Origin: Haliscomenobacter hydrossis DSM 1100
GTDB lineage: Bacteria; Bacteroidota; Bacteroidia; Chitinophagales; Saprospiraceae
Length of the DNA: 64,000 nucleotides
Reading direction: 5' to 3'
Assembly (NCBI RefSeq): GCF_000212735.1
Contig: NC_015510.1
Location: 6,759,001 to 6,823,000 of the forward strand
Under the pieces are notes generated by a model. That model searched no databases and was not told the DNA's origin. It was given only the letters and a program-made list of their open reading frames with translations. Position 1 is the stretch's first letter. Each line of letters opens with the position of its first letter. The position numbers were made by a program, and so were the translations under genes. This document shows, piece after piece, positions 27,900-36,898 of this stretch.

Positions 27900-28274
27900 T
27901 CAAGCCTTTTGCATGACCATTATGCCTTCGGGGCCACTCCGGTTTTCACAAGCGTCGCTAACGCGGGTCATGGTCAGGGTGTCACCTTCAACTTTAATGG
28001 TATATACACCTTGCCCGGTGCAATCGCTGCCTTCGGAATCCTGTATGGTCATTTTTGCACCATCAAGCGTGTATTTTCCTTTGGTTTCAATGGTGCCATC
28101 GGCGCCAAAATCTACGGCATAGGTGCCCTGATCAGAGATGGTTACTTTGAGGGGTACCATATTGCCGTTGCCATCTGGAACCGACATTTTCCAGTTGCCA
28201 ACCGGGCTTTGAGCCATCAAGCCAAAGGGCAATAAGAACAAAACAGCAGAGAGTAAACGGAAGAATGGTTTCAT
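27900..28274 (-). CDS. Small secreted lipocalin-like hypothetical protein
   Basis: 124 aa from the ATG at 28274, with the signal peptide MKPFFRLLSAVLFLLPFGLM followed by AQSPVGNWKMS. The mature part consists of short beta strands (GTYAVDFGADGTIETKGKYT, DTLTMTRVSDACENR) like the small lipocalin-like or DUF-type secreted proteins of Bacteroidota that begin with a G-x-W motif. Two Cys (about C84 and C112) may form a disulphide. The function is unknown. It converges on the formate dehydrogenase operon. Confidence 0.72.
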   Translation of the reverse strand: MKPFFRLLSAVLFLLPFGLMAQSPVGNWKMSVPDGNGNMVPLKVTISDQGTYAVDFGADGTIETKGKYTLDGAKMTIQDSEGSDCTGQGVYTIKVEGDTLTMTRVSDACENRSGPEGIMVMQKA

Positions 28275-28539
28275 AGGTGTTGATTTTAAAAATGGTGAAT
28301 TAGTCATATGGTTATTCATTAAATCCAGCTATTTACATCAAAAATCAGAACAAGTTAAGCATAGTGAAATACAAAATCAAGTGCCGGCTTAAAACCTGCA
28401 ATCAAATTGTTTTAATAAGCTATAGGTTATGGTGACAATATTCATGCTGAGCGATGATATCCTTCTTTTTTTCTCCCATTTACATTGCCTAGGTTGTACT
28501 CCGAAATACCATATTGTGTATTTAGTAATTCCACCACCT

Positions 28540-31272
28540 ATGTCTACGCAAACCAAGTATGTGTATGTCTTCAGTTCCTCCAAAACGGAGGGTGAAGCCT
28601 CAATGAAAAACCTGCTTGGCGGTAAAGGTGCCAACCTGGCTGAAATGTGCCGATTGGGTATTGTTGTACCGCCTGGATTCACCATTACCACCGAAGCGTG
28701 TACCGAATACACGCAAAAAGGCAAGAAACATGTGCTGAACTTAATCAAAGCGGAGGTACAGCAAAGCGTCGCCCTGATCGAGTCAGAAATGGGAAAAAAA
28801 TTTGGCGACAATGCCGACCCTTTATTGCTATCGGTACGTTCTGGCGCACGGGCATCGATGCCCGGTATGATGGATACCATTCTCAACCTTGGCATCAACG
28901 ACGAGGCTGTGGAAGGACTGGCCCGAAAAACGGGGAATGAGCGTTTTGCCTGGGACTCTTACCGTCGCTTTGTACAGATGTACGGCGACGTCGTGATGGG
29001 ACTCAAGCCAGTTTCCAAAGAAGACCACGACCCCTTCGAGGTCATCATCGACATGTTGAAAGCGGAAAAACGGGTCAAACTCGACACTGACTTGGAGGCC
29101 GACGACCTGCGCGAACTGGTTCAGCGCTTCAAAGCATTGATCCGCGCGCGTTTGGGCCGCGACTTCCCCACCGATCCCTGGGAACAATTGTGGGGTTCGG
29201 TGATGGCCGTTTTTGAAAGCTGGAACAACGACCGTGCCCGGGTGTACCGCGAATTGAATGAGATCCCGGAATCCTGGGGCACTGCCGTGAACGTACAGGC
29301 CATGGTATTCGGTAATCTGGGCAATTCCAGTGCTACCGGCGTGGCTTTCACCCGCGATGCCGGTACCGGGGAAGACCTGTTCAACGGTGAATTTCTGGTG
29401 AACGCCCAGGGTGAAGACGTGGTAGCGGGTATCCGTACCCCTCAACAAATCACGCTGGAAGGCTCGCACCGTTGGGCCCAGTTGGCTTGCATTAGTGAAG
29501 AAGAGCGCCGCAGCCAATATCCATCGCTGGAAGAAATCATGCCGGAAGTCTACCAACAACTCGTGCATGCCGAAACTACCCTGGAGAACCACTACAAAGA
29601 CATGCAGGACGTGGAGTTTACCATCCAGGAAGGCAAACTCTGGATGCTCCAAACCCGCAATGGCAAACGGACGGGAGCTGCGATGGTGCGCATCGCCATG
29701 GAAATGCTGCGTCAGGGCATGATTGATGAAAAAACCGCCCTGATGCGGGTAGGTCCCGATCGTTTGGACGAATTGCTGCACCCCATTTTTGATACGGAAG
29801 CCCTAAAAGATGCTCGGGTGCTGGCTCGCGGTTTACCTGCCTCCCCCGGTGCTGCTACTGGCCAGATCGTATTTTTTGCCGATGAGGCTGAAGAATGGGC
29901 CAAAAAAGGACATTCGGTCATTTTGGTTCGCCTCGAAACCTCTCCCGAAGACCTGCGCGGTATGAGCGTGGCCAAAGGTATTCTCACTGCGCGTGGGGGC
30001 ATGACCTCGCACGCCGCTGTGGTCGCACGGGGAATGGGTAAATGTTGCGTGTCCGGAGCCGGAGCCATTCACGTCGATTACAAAAACCACACGATGACTA
30101 TTGAAGGCCAAACCTGGCACGAAGGTGACTGGATTTCGCTCAATGGTTCTACCGGTGAAGTATACGAAGGCCAAATTACCACCATGGAGGCCGCGCTCAG
30201 TGGTGATTTTGGCGAACTGATGCAATTGGCCGATAAATACCGCCGCATGGAAGTGCGTGCCAACGCCGACACGCCTGAAGAAGCCGCGATAGCCCGCAAG
30301 TTCGGTGCAACAGGTATCGGACTCTGTCGGACCGAGCACATGTTTTTTGAAGGTGAACGAATCATTGCTGTGCGCGAAATGATCCTGGCTGATGATGAAA
30401 CTGGTCGACGCAAAGCCTTGGCAAAACTACTCCCGATGCAGCGGGGCGACTTTGAAGGATTGTTCCGCGAGATGAACGGCCTGCCCGTCACCATTCGCCT
30501 GCTCGATCCACCGCTGCACGAATTTGTTCCTCAAGATGAAGACAACCAGCAAGCGATGGCTCGGGAAATGAAAGTATCCCTGGGTAAAATCAAAATGCGG
30601 GTAGAAGAACTACACGAATTCAACCCGATGATGGGACACCGCGGTTGCCGTTTGGGGATCACCTATCCGGAAATCACGGAAATGCAAACCCGGGCCATCA
30701 TCGAAGCAGCGCTCAACATGAAAGTCAAAGGTATGGATGTGCGGGCTGAAATCATGGTTCCTTTGGTAGGAACCGTACGCGAGTTTAATGCCCAGGCTGA
30801 GGTGATCAGCCGTACCGCCGAATCGGTTTTTGCCGAACGTGGTGAACGGATTCAATTCCTGATTGGCACCATGATCGAAACACCTCGTGCTGCCCTGATC
30901 GCAGATAGTGTTGGAAAACAAGCCGAATTTTTCTCCTTTGGTACCAATGACCTCACGCAGTTGACGCTCGGCTTCTCGCGCGACGATGCGGGCAAATTCC
31001 TGCCTCATTACCTGAAGAAAGGCATATACGAACGCGATCCCTTCCAGTCGATCGACCAGCAAGGAGTGGGGCTACTGGTTCAAATGGCCGTACAAAAAGG
31101 TCGCGCTGTGCGTAAGGACATTGAATTGGGTATATGTGGTGAGCACGGTGGCGATCCGGCTTCGGTTGAGTTTTTCCACCGCACGGGGCTTGATTACGTG
31201 AGTTGCTCACCGTTCCGGGTGCCGATCGCGAGGTTGGCGGCCACGCAGGCGGCGATTCGGGAGCTGAAGTGA
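28540..31272 (+). CDS. ppdK: Pyruvate, phosphate dikinase
   Basis: 910 aa from the ATG at 28540 (MSTQTKYVYVFSS); earlier in-frame codons encode an unlikely hydrophobic leader. GGKGANLAEMCRLGI is the ATP-grasp start, the phosphohistidine loop is GGMTSHAAVVARGMGK (His about 490), and the PEP/pyruvate barrel ends with CGEHGGDPASVEFF. It interconverts pyruvate, ATP and phosphate with PEP, AMP and diphosphate. PEP synthase is excluded by the PPDK-type N-terminus. It appears monocistronic and is followed by a CACAGAT-type palindrome. Confidence 0.95.
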   Translation: MSTQTKYVYVFSSSKTEGEASMKNLLGGKGANLAEMCRLGIVVPPGFTITTEACTEYTQKGKKHVLNLIKAEVQQSVALIESEMGKKFGDNADPLLLSVRSGARASMPGMMDTILNLGINDEAVEGLARKTGNERFAWDSYRRFVQMYGDVVMGLKPVSKEDHDPFEVIIDMLKAEKRVKLDTDLEADDLRELVQRFKALIRARLGRDFPTDPWEQLWGSVMAVFESWNNDRARVYRELNEIPESWGTAVNVQAMVFGNLGNSSATGVAFTRDAGTGEDLFNGEFLVNAQGEDVVAGIRTPQQITLEGSHRWAQLACISEEERRSQYPSLEEIMPEVYQQLVHAETTLENHYKDMQDVEFTIQEGKLWMLQTRNGKRTGAAMVRIAMEMLRQGMIDEKTALMRVGPDRLDELLHPIFDTEALKDARVLARGLPASPGAATGQIVFFADEAEEWAKKGHSVILVRLETSPEDLRGMSVAKGILTARGGMTSHAAVVARGMGKCCVSGAGAIHVDYKNHTMTIEGQTWHEGDWISLNGSTGEVYEGQITTMEAALSGDFGELMQLADKYRRMEVRANADTPEEAAIARKFGATGIGLCRTEHMFFEGERIIAVREMILADDETGRRKALAKLLPMQRGDFEGLFREMNGLPVTIRLLDPPLHEFVPQDEDNQQAMAREMKVSLGKIKMRVEELHEFNPMMGHRGCRLGITYPEITEMQTRAIIEAALNMKVKGMDVRAEIMVPLVGTVREFNAQAEVISRTAESVFAERGERIQFLIGTMIETPRAALIADSVGKQAEFFSFGTNDLTQLTLGFSRDDAGKFLPHYLKKGIYERDPFQSIDQQGVGLLVQMAVQKGRAVRKDIELGICGEHGGDPASVEFFHRTGLDYVSCSPFRVPIARLAATQAAIRELK

Positions 31273-31273
31273 A

Positions 31274-31358
31274 AAAAATTCACCACAGATTCACACGGAT
31301 TTACACAGATTTTACTCATAATCTTTGTGAATCCGCGTGAATCTGTGGTGAGATTTTT
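31274..31358. repeat. Imperfect CACAGAT-type palindrome
   Basis: Left arm about 31274-31312 and right arm 31320-31358, complementary apart from four or five positions. The words CACAGATTCA, CACGGATTTA and CACAGATTTT are spaced by 10 bp. It lies between the convergent ppdK and DUF1801 genes. The mismatches suggest an older copy than those at 0.7 and 16.8 kb. Confidence 0.85.
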
Positions 31359-31380
31359 CCGTCCCTAAACTTGGTCGGAG

Positions 31381-31743
31381 TTATTGGAGTGAATTTATTC
31401 GTTGCACATAAAACGCAGTGATTTTGGCAATTAACGCCAACGGCATGGGTTGGTTCAGCGGAAACTGGACCGACCCACGGCCTTGTTTGTACCCCACCAG
31501 ATCTGCTGCAAATGCCTCGTTTCCGGTAGGCGCAGGATAAAATCCGATGTGGTTTTTGAACGCCGCAAAATACACCAGATTGCGGCCGCGGAGGGTGAAA
31601 GTTGGCATGGCGTATTTGATGGTTTCTACGGCGTTGGGAACGGCTTGCTGAATGGTCGTGCGAATTTGTGCCAAAATCTCCTGGATTTCGGGAGGAAACC
31701 CGGCGATGTATTCGTCGATGTTGTTGGGTTTGTTGCTGATCAT
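31381..31743 (-). CDS. DUF1801 (YdhG-like) protein
   Basis: 120 aa, complete. NNIDEYIAGFPPEIQEILAQ, IRTTIQQAVPNAVETIKYAM and LVYFAAFKNHIGFYPAP are the signature of the DUF1801/YdhG family (PF08818), whose Bacillus member has been called an iron chaperone similar to frataxin. The true role is uncertain. It follows the AHSA1-family gene on the same strand with 26 bases between, so the two are probably one transcript. Confidence 0.85.
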   Translation of the reverse strand: MISNKPNNIDEYIAGFPPEIQEILAQIRTTIQQAVPNAVETIKYAMPTFTLRGRNLVYFAAFKNHIGFYPAPTGNEAFAADLVGYKQGRGSVQFPLNQPMPLALIAKITAFYVQRINSLQ

Positions 31744-31769
31744 GTGCTGGTGTTTTTGGCAGGATCTGT

Positions 31770-32258
31770 TCAGAATCCCTTTCGCAATAAATCATCAAGT
31801 TGGTTAAAAATCTTGGCCAAACCACCTTCCATTCCACTCCTGATCATGGCATCGCGGTCTTCTACCGACAAGCATACGTCGTGGATGATTAGTTTACTGC
31901 GGTTTCCGGGGAGGGGTTCAAAAAGCATGGCTTCCAGGATGACGTGCCCGGGTTCGGGTAAACCTTCCAGCTCCGCTGTTAGAATGATTCTTTCCGGTGC
32001 AGTCAGTTCGTGAATGATCCCTTTGAAGGTACATAAAATCCTGTCTTGTAGATCGGTATGGGTATATCGATAAGCGCCTCCAGTTCGATAATCGGCGTAG
32101 TCAAAGGTCATGATGGCCTGATTAGGGGCAAAAAACTGCACCAGTATAGCCGGATCGCTAAACGCCTGGAAAACCAGTTCAGGTGGCGCGTCAAACTCCC
32201 GGATGACAAATAGTTCCTGCTTGCCAGCTTCGGCGATGACTTGGGTTGGATGTGCCAT
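31770..32258 (-). CDS. SRPBCC/AHSA1-domain protein
   Basis: 162 aa from the ATG at 32258 (MAHPTQVIAEAGKQELFVIR). REFDAPPELVFQAFSDPAIL and the C-terminal GMEGGLAKIFNQLDDLL are diagnostic of the AHSA1 branch of the START-like fold, which binds hydrophobic ligands. In many bacteria such genes lie beside an ArsR-type regulator; none is seen here. A promoter with an inverted GGTTGC/GCAAC repeat lies upstream. It forms a likely two-gene unit with DUF1801. Confidence 0.85.
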   Translation of the reverse strand: MAHPTQVIAEAGKQELFVIREFDAPPELVFQAFSDPAILVQFFAPNQAIMTFDYADYRTGGAYRYTHTDLQDRILCTFKGIIHELTAPERIILTAELEGLPEPGHVILEAMLFEPLPGNRSKLIIHDVCLSVEDRDAMIRSGMEGGLAKIFNQLDDLLRKGF

Positions 32259-32291
32259 TGTTGATGGTGTTTTAAGGTGTCCAGCATACTG

Positions 32292-32344
32292 GCAACCATT
32301 CCGTTGCAAATATACACGCAACCATTCAGTTTCGCAAGTGCTTG
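32292..32344 (-). promoter_or_regulatory. Candidate promoter and operator of the AHSA1 gene
   Basis: On the minus strand a TTG near 32337 is followed after about 20 bases by TATATTTG (32314-32307), an exact TAnnTTTG box. The box lies inside the inverted repeat GTTGC-gtgtatattt-GCAAC. The decamer GCAACCATTC occurs twice on the plus strand (32292-32301 and 32318-32327). This suggests repressor control over the -7 region. Confidence 0.45.
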
Positions 32345-32461
32345 CGGTTTTTTTTTCGAAATAACCGAAAGGCCAGGAATCAGCTGCTACGTGCTGGAGG
32401 TAGAGCTGGTTCCTGACCAATGGTTATCCCGGCAATGGCAAAGGCTTCAATGCTATTGTTG

Positions 32462-32962
32462 CTAATTGTGCACGAGAGCGTTGATTTGGGCATTCGCAAG
32501 ATTGGTCCACTTTTCAGCCAGTTGAAGTTCACCAGTTAAGGTTAAACTATCGGATTCAACTTTGAAAAATTCAAGAACAATCGCGGCCTGCTGCTTATCC
32601 CGTGGCGTAAAGGACAGTTCCAGCTTGTCGATCACTTTTACCTGACTGTCCTGGTCATTAATTATTCTGTTGGTATTGATGAGCTGACATTTTTGCATGT
32701 CTTCGAGCTTCACCACCTGAGTTATTTCTTTATCCTGCAAGGTCCGGATAAAGAAAAGGGTATTGTTGGTCTCATCAAGCCCAATGGAAGATTTGTGCCA
32801 AAAGTCGTGTTGAGTAATGTTCCCCTGGTTCTTTGCGGCAAAGTCAAAGAGGTTTTGTAATTTTTTTTGTTTTTTCCTTTTGCTGTTCTGACTCATCACG
32901 ACAAAAGGGATGATACACAAGAGTACAATGATGACTCCGGTGAGTGTTACACCTAAATCCAT
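32462..32962 (-). CDS. Hypothetical single-pass membrane protein
   Basis: 166 aa from the ATG at 32962. One N-terminal membrane helix (LGVTLTGVIIVLLCIIPFVV) is followed by a basic stretch (NSKRKKQKKLQ) and a soluble domain of about 130 residues containing HDFWHKSSIGLDETNNTLFF and VIDKLELSFTPRDKQQA. The positive residues after the helix predict a cytoplasmic C-terminal domain. It resembles other unnamed Bacteroidota membrane-anchored proteins. No function can be given. Confidence 0.65.
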   Translation of the reverse strand: MDLGVTLTGVIIVLLCIIPFVVMSQNSKRKKQKKLQNLFDFAAKNQGNITQHDFWHKSSIGLDETNNTLFFIRTLQDKEITQVVKLEDMQKCQLINTNRIINDQDSQVKVIDKLELSFTPRDKQQAAIVLEFFKVESDSLTLTGELQLAEKWTNLANAQINALVHN

Positions 32963-33070
32963 TTTAACCTTAAATTGAATACTTGAAATAATGTTACCGT
33001 GCAGACATATTAGGTTCTGCACAATATTGATTTACAATGATGTGTGCCGTAGCACTCGATTAAAATGGAC

Positions 33071-33451
33071 TCACCAGAAACAATGGAAGGGGTAAATGAT
33101 GTCGGTTTGGAAAAACCGGATCAGGATGTTTTTTGAAAAAAAGTGGTATTGCTGAAATGTAGTGGAAATGATCTGCTCACTGGTACGGATAAAAGCGGCA
33201 AAATCATGAAAAGGATTTTTGGGAGAGGATGGCGGAACCTGGTTGACTACACTGACTAGGCTTTCAATGGGTGCGGGCTGGCAAAATGAACTTTCCGAAA
33301 TGCTGGAGTGATCGTTTTCCGCGGGGGAACAATGCTGCTGCGCTGCGGAAACTGGAGTTGCATCAAATCCGCTACTGCTGTATGAACTTACGACAAAGTT
33401 ATACAGGATAAACAGGTTCAACAAAGCGGCGATTCCCCAGATTTTTTTCAC
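33071..33451 (-). CDS. Small hypothetical exported protein ending in FPFH-type motif
   Basis: 126 aa. It starts MKKIWGIAALLNLFILYNFV, a signal or anchor segment, followed by a low-complexity Ser/Ala/Pro region with C41 and C57. The C-terminus, ILIRFFQTDIIYPFHCFW, is strongly aromatic. Short proteins with a terminal (Y/F)PFHxFW tail occur in other Bacteroidota to my recollection, but no function is known to me. It has no clear operon partner. Confidence 0.55.
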   Translation of the reverse strand: MKKIWGIAALLNLFILYNFVVSSYSSSGFDATPVSAAQQHCSPAENDHSSISESSFCQPAPIESLVSVVNQVPPSSPKNPFHDFAAFIRTSEQIISTTFQQYHFFSKNILIRFFQTDIIYPFHCFW

Positions 33452-33496
33452 CCGGCAAAGGTAATGGTTTGATTGGGAAAATTTGCTTGTCCGTAC

Positions 33497-34366
33497 TCAT
33501 TTTCCAAAAAAACGCGCTTTCAACTGCCGAAGTTTTTTGATCGGGTGATTGCGAATAAACCTGCGCAACAGCCACGGAGATACCCGGTTCAACCAGAGGG
33601 TAAACAATTCCAGGCCGCCGACGCTGGCTTCCTCTTTTTCTTTTAAGATCGCTTTGATGATTTTTTTGGCCGCTTTATCAACGGGATAGGCCGTTTCGAA
33701 GGTCTTGTCTATCCGACCAACGTTACCACCAGTGCCTGTTATGGCGTGCGCGGTGATTGCGGTCTTGATCATGCCCGGAACGATGATGGTAATCAGGATG
33801 CCTTGTTCTACCGTTTCACTGCGCAGGCATTCAAAAAAGCCATGCAGGGCGTGTTTAGAAGCTGCGTAGGCCGCAAGCCGGGGTACTCCGTATTTGCCAG
33901 AAAGGCTACTCATGACCACAATGTGGCCATGGCCTTGCTCAATAAAATGGGGCAAGAGGCGTTTGGTAATCACCGTGGATCCAAAGTAATTGATGTTCAT
34001 TATTTTTTGGTCAATGCGCAGCTCCGTAGTCAGGGCAAAATCGCGAATGGCCAGCCCGGCATTGCTGATGAAATAATCGATGTGGCCGAAAAAAGCCCAG
34101 GCGATGTCTGTTTTTTGCGGCAATTGTGCCAGGTCTTCTAAATCCAGGGGCAATACTTTTGCGCTACCGGGATTTTTGGGCAGTTGCTTGTTTACCAGAT
34201 TTAAGCCATCCACATCTCGTGCAGACAGGATCAAATGAGCCCCCAATTGATCAAGCTGGTAACTCAGTCCTTCACCGATGCCGGAAGAAGCGCCCGTAAT
34301 CCAGACCACTTTATTCAAGAAGGGCAACGTGTGGTTGTGGTCAGACATGTTGTTTGGTTTTATCAT
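33497..34366 (-). CDS. Short-chain dehydrogenase/reductase
   Basis: 289 aa from the ATG at 34366 (an ATG at 34348, MSDHNHTLPF, is equally possible). Classical SDR motifs: WITGASSGIGEG (cofactor), YFISNAGLAI (NAG), and the catalytic Ser in VMSSLSGKYG with Y-x(3)-K in AAYAASKHALHG. The basic C-terminal tail is typical of the DHRS7-like membrane-associated group. The start lies next to the stop of the acyl-CoA ligase gene, so both form one operon, probably in lipid metabolism. Confidence 0.88.
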   Translation of the reverse strand: MIKPNNMSDHNHTLPFLNKVVWITGASSGIGEGLSYQLDQLGAHLILSARDVDGLNLVNKQLPKNPGSAKVLPLDLEDLAQLPQKTDIAWAFFGHIDYFISNAGLAIRDFALTTELRIDQKIMNINYFGSTVITKRLLPHFIEQGHGHIVVMSSLSGKYGVPRLAAYAASKHALHGFFECLRSETVEQGILITIIVPGMIKTAITAHAITGTGGNVGRIDKTFETAYPVDKAAKKIIKAILKEKEEASVGGLELFTLWLNRVSPWLLRRFIRNHPIKKLRQLKARFFGK

Positions 34367-34368
34367 GA

Positions 34369-36021
34369 CTATTCCCAGGATACCATTTCCTTTTTTTCAT
34401 ACACCGGTTTCAGTGCAGATTCATATTTCTGGGAAAGAACATTGCGTTTCATTTTTAAAGTTGGAGTCAGCAGGTCGTTGTCGTTGGTCCATTCCTCTTT
34501 GACAATGATGGCTTTTTTCAATTTCTGGTATTCCATGACCTCGCGGTTGACCGTGTCCAGTACTGCTTGCAGTTGGGTTTCAACTTCGGTTTTGTGCATG
34601 GCTTTTCCGGTTTCAGAAAGTACAATCAGCACAAAGGGTTGTGGGTACTGAGCGCCCATCACACAGGCCTGGTCAACACTATTCAGTCCGGTAAATTTCA
34701 TTTCCAGCGCGGATGGGGAGATGTACTCGCCTTTGGTCGTTTTGAAAATATCTTTAACCCTCCCGGTTATGGTCAGGAATCCATCAGCAGACAACTGCCC
34801 CATATCACCGGTATATAAAAACCCGTTCACGATGGTTTTTGCGCTTAGTTCGGGGTTATTGTAATAGCCCTGCATCAACCAGCCGCATTTTTGCCTGATT
34901 TCATGGGTTTCAGGGTCAATATATACTTCCTGCTTAGGGAATAATTTACCGACAGTGCCCATTCTGATGTCATCTTTTGGATGGATGGAAAGAACGCTAA
35001 AGTCTTCACTTAAACCATAGGCTTCACAAATAAAGATGCCCAGTTTTTGAAACCATAACATCAATTCCGAGGCAATAGGGGCAGCACCAGTCACGAGTAA
35101 GTCGGCTTTGTGCAGGCCGAGTGATTTTTTTATTTTGCTTCGAATCATTCCGGCGACAAAGGGAATGTTCAACAACAGCGATAACTTTCCTTGCGGAAGT
35201 TTTTCGAGGATTTTAGCCTGAAATTTTTCCCAAATCCGGGGTACGCCAAAGAAGTGGGTAGGTTCGATGGCTTGTAAGGTTGTGGCAAAGCTATCGATGG
35301 ACTCGACAAATGCAATGGTGCCGCCACAATAGATTCCTCCGGATTCAATTAAGCCTCTTTCGGCGGCGTGGCTAAGTGGCAAATACGAAATAAAACGATT
35401 GCCACTTCGGTTCAACATAAATGCGTCGGAGGCAACCAGTACCGCATTCATCACAGATCCGAAGGTGTGCACAACGCCCTTGGGATCTCCCGTGGTGCCC
35501 GAGGTGTAGATGATCGTAAAGACATCTTCTGCGTTGGGCTTAACCAGAGTCGGCGCGATAGATGAACGGAGGAATGCGGACCAGGGTTTAATTCCCTCTT
35601 TATCGTATCCTTCCAGGGTTGCGGTTTGTACCGATTCAGGAATGGCTGGCTGAAGGTTGTGCCAATCTTTAGGCAACAATTTACCGATGAACAGGAAGCG
35701 TGCCCCGGAACCCTCGAGGATTTTTTGCATCGCGCTGGCGCTGACATTGGCGTACAAGGGCACCGAAATGTACCCGCCCATCATTAAGGCCAGATCACAA
35801 ATGATCCATTGGGCACAATTTGACGACAACAACGCAATCCGGTCTCCGCGTACAAAACCTTCCTGTTGGAGTGCACCCAATATTTTTCGGGCTTCTTCCC
35901 CCACTTGCCTCCAGGTGAAATTTACCCAATTGCTGCCGCGGGGTTGTTTTAAAAAAATGTCCTCCGGTTTTTCTTTTTCCCATTTCAGGAAATAATCGAG
36001 TATCGTCATGGTGGCTTTCAT
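34369..36021 (-). CDS. Long-chain acyl-CoA synthetase (AMP-forming)
   Basis: 550 aa from the ATG at 36021 (MKATMTILDYF; an ATG at 36009 is also possible). The AMP-binding motif is FTIIYTSGTTGDPKGVVHTF, then the ACSL-type FFGVPRIWEKF and YGLSEDF, and YTGDMG and TTKGEYISPS near the end. It activates fatty acids to acyl-CoA by way of acyl-AMP at the inner membrane. It is followed by an SDR gene and divergent from a flavin reductase. Confidence 0.9.
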   Translation of the reverse strand: MKATMTILDYFLKWEKEKPEDIFLKQPRGSNWVNFTWRQVGEEARKILGALQQEGFVRGDRIALLSSNCAQWIICDLALMMGGYISVPLYANVSASAMQKILEGSGARFLFIGKLLPKDWHNLQPAIPESVQTATLEGYDKEGIKPWSAFLRSSIAPTLVKPNAEDVFTIIYTSGTTGDPKGVVHTFGSVMNAVLVASDAFMLNRSGNRFISYLPLSHAAERGLIESGGIYCGGTIAFVESIDSFATTLQAIEPTHFFGVPRIWEKFQAKILEKLPQGKLSLLLNIPFVAGMIRSKIKKSLGLHKADLLVTGAAPIASELMLWFQKLGIFICEAYGLSEDFSVLSIHPKDDIRMGTVGKLFPKQEVYIDPETHEIRQKCGWLMQGYYNNPELSAKTIVNGFLYTGDMGQLSADGFLTITGRVKDIFKTTKGEYISPSALEMKFTGLNSVDQACVMGAQYPQPFVLIVLSETGKAMHKTEVETQLQAVLDTVNREVMEYQKLKKAIIVKEEWTNDNDLLTPTLKMKRNVLSQKYESALKPVYEKKEMVSWE

Positions 36022-36218
36022 TTGGTGGTCATTCAGATGGTATAATAGTATCATTAATATACCGGAAAGCCAATGACATTGGTCAGGTTGTCAAGCCAAA
36101 GAAAATCAGTCTGTTTGTCACTGGATTTATCTGAACAATCGCTACTTTGCGTTGTTCCTACGTAGATTTTGATCACCACAAACCGTTGCTACCAATCAAA
36201 CCATACCCACAACGAACC

Positions 36219-36839
36219 ATGACCTTTTCACTTCAAGACCTCCAAAACCTTGCCCGTATCCCGCGCCTGACCTTGATCAATGCCATTACTGGTTTCAAAA
36301 GTGGTAATTTGGTCGGCAGTGTTGGCGCAGATGGGGTGCCCAATCTGGCCATTTTTTCTTCAGCGGTACACATCGGCTCGGCACCACCTTTGCTGGGCAT
36401 AGTCACGCGCCCGATTGATGGGGATTTAAAAACCACCCGGCATACTTACCAAAACATCCAGCATTCCCGGTTCTTTACGCTCAATCACGTCCATGAAAAC
36501 ATGGTCACTGCTGCACATCAAACATCAGCCAGTTATCCGGATGGCGTTTCAGAGTTCGACGCAGTAGGTCTGACTCCGCAATGGAACGAGGGCATTGCGG
36601 CGCCTTACGTAGCCGAAGCCACCATCAAAATGGGGCTGGAATATGTGGAGGAGTATTTCATCAAGGCCAACAACACCATTTTGATCATTGGCAAGGTACT
36701 GGAGCTGATCCTGCCCGATGATTGTCTCGACGAGCAGGGCAACCTGGATTTGCAACGTGCGGGCACCGTAGCACTCAGCGGCCTGGATACGTATCATCGG
36801 ACGGAGCCAATTGTTCGGTTGCCTTATGCGCGGGTTTGA
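36219..36839 (+). CDS. Flavin reductase-like (FMN-binding split barrel) protein
   Basis: 206 aa from the ATG at 36219 (MTFSLQDLQNLARIPR). NAITGFKSGNLVGSVGADGV, LAIFSSAVHIGSAPPLLGIV and RFFTLNHVHENMVTAAHQTS fit the flavin-reductase/DIM6 fold that binds FMN. Members reduce FMN, or act as flavoproteins for unknown substrates. It precedes an FAD-dependent oxidoreductase by 59 bases, an arrangement typical of two-component monooxygenases. Confidence 0.8.
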   Translation: MTFSLQDLQNLARIPRLTLINAITGFKSGNLVGSVGADGVPNLAIFSSAVHIGSAPPLLGIVTRPIDGDLKTTRHTYQNIQHSRFFTLNHVHENMVTAAHQTSASYPDGVSEFDAVGLTPQWNEGIAAPYVAEATIKMGLEYVEEYFIKANNTILIIGKVLELILPDDCLDEQGNLDLQRAGTVALSGLDTYHRTEPIVRLPYARV

Positions 36840-36898
36840 TGATCACTTTTACTTATTTTGTCCCAAAATAATACGCTGAGCCATCAAAACACCTGAAT

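Noticed and set aside
28828..29781. 317-codon open frame on the minus strand
   Set aside because: Shadow of the ppdK gene with no domain of its own.
28540..31272. Phosphoenolpyruvate synthase
   Set aside because: The N-terminal GGKGANLAEMCRLGI and overall order match PPDK, not PEP synthase.
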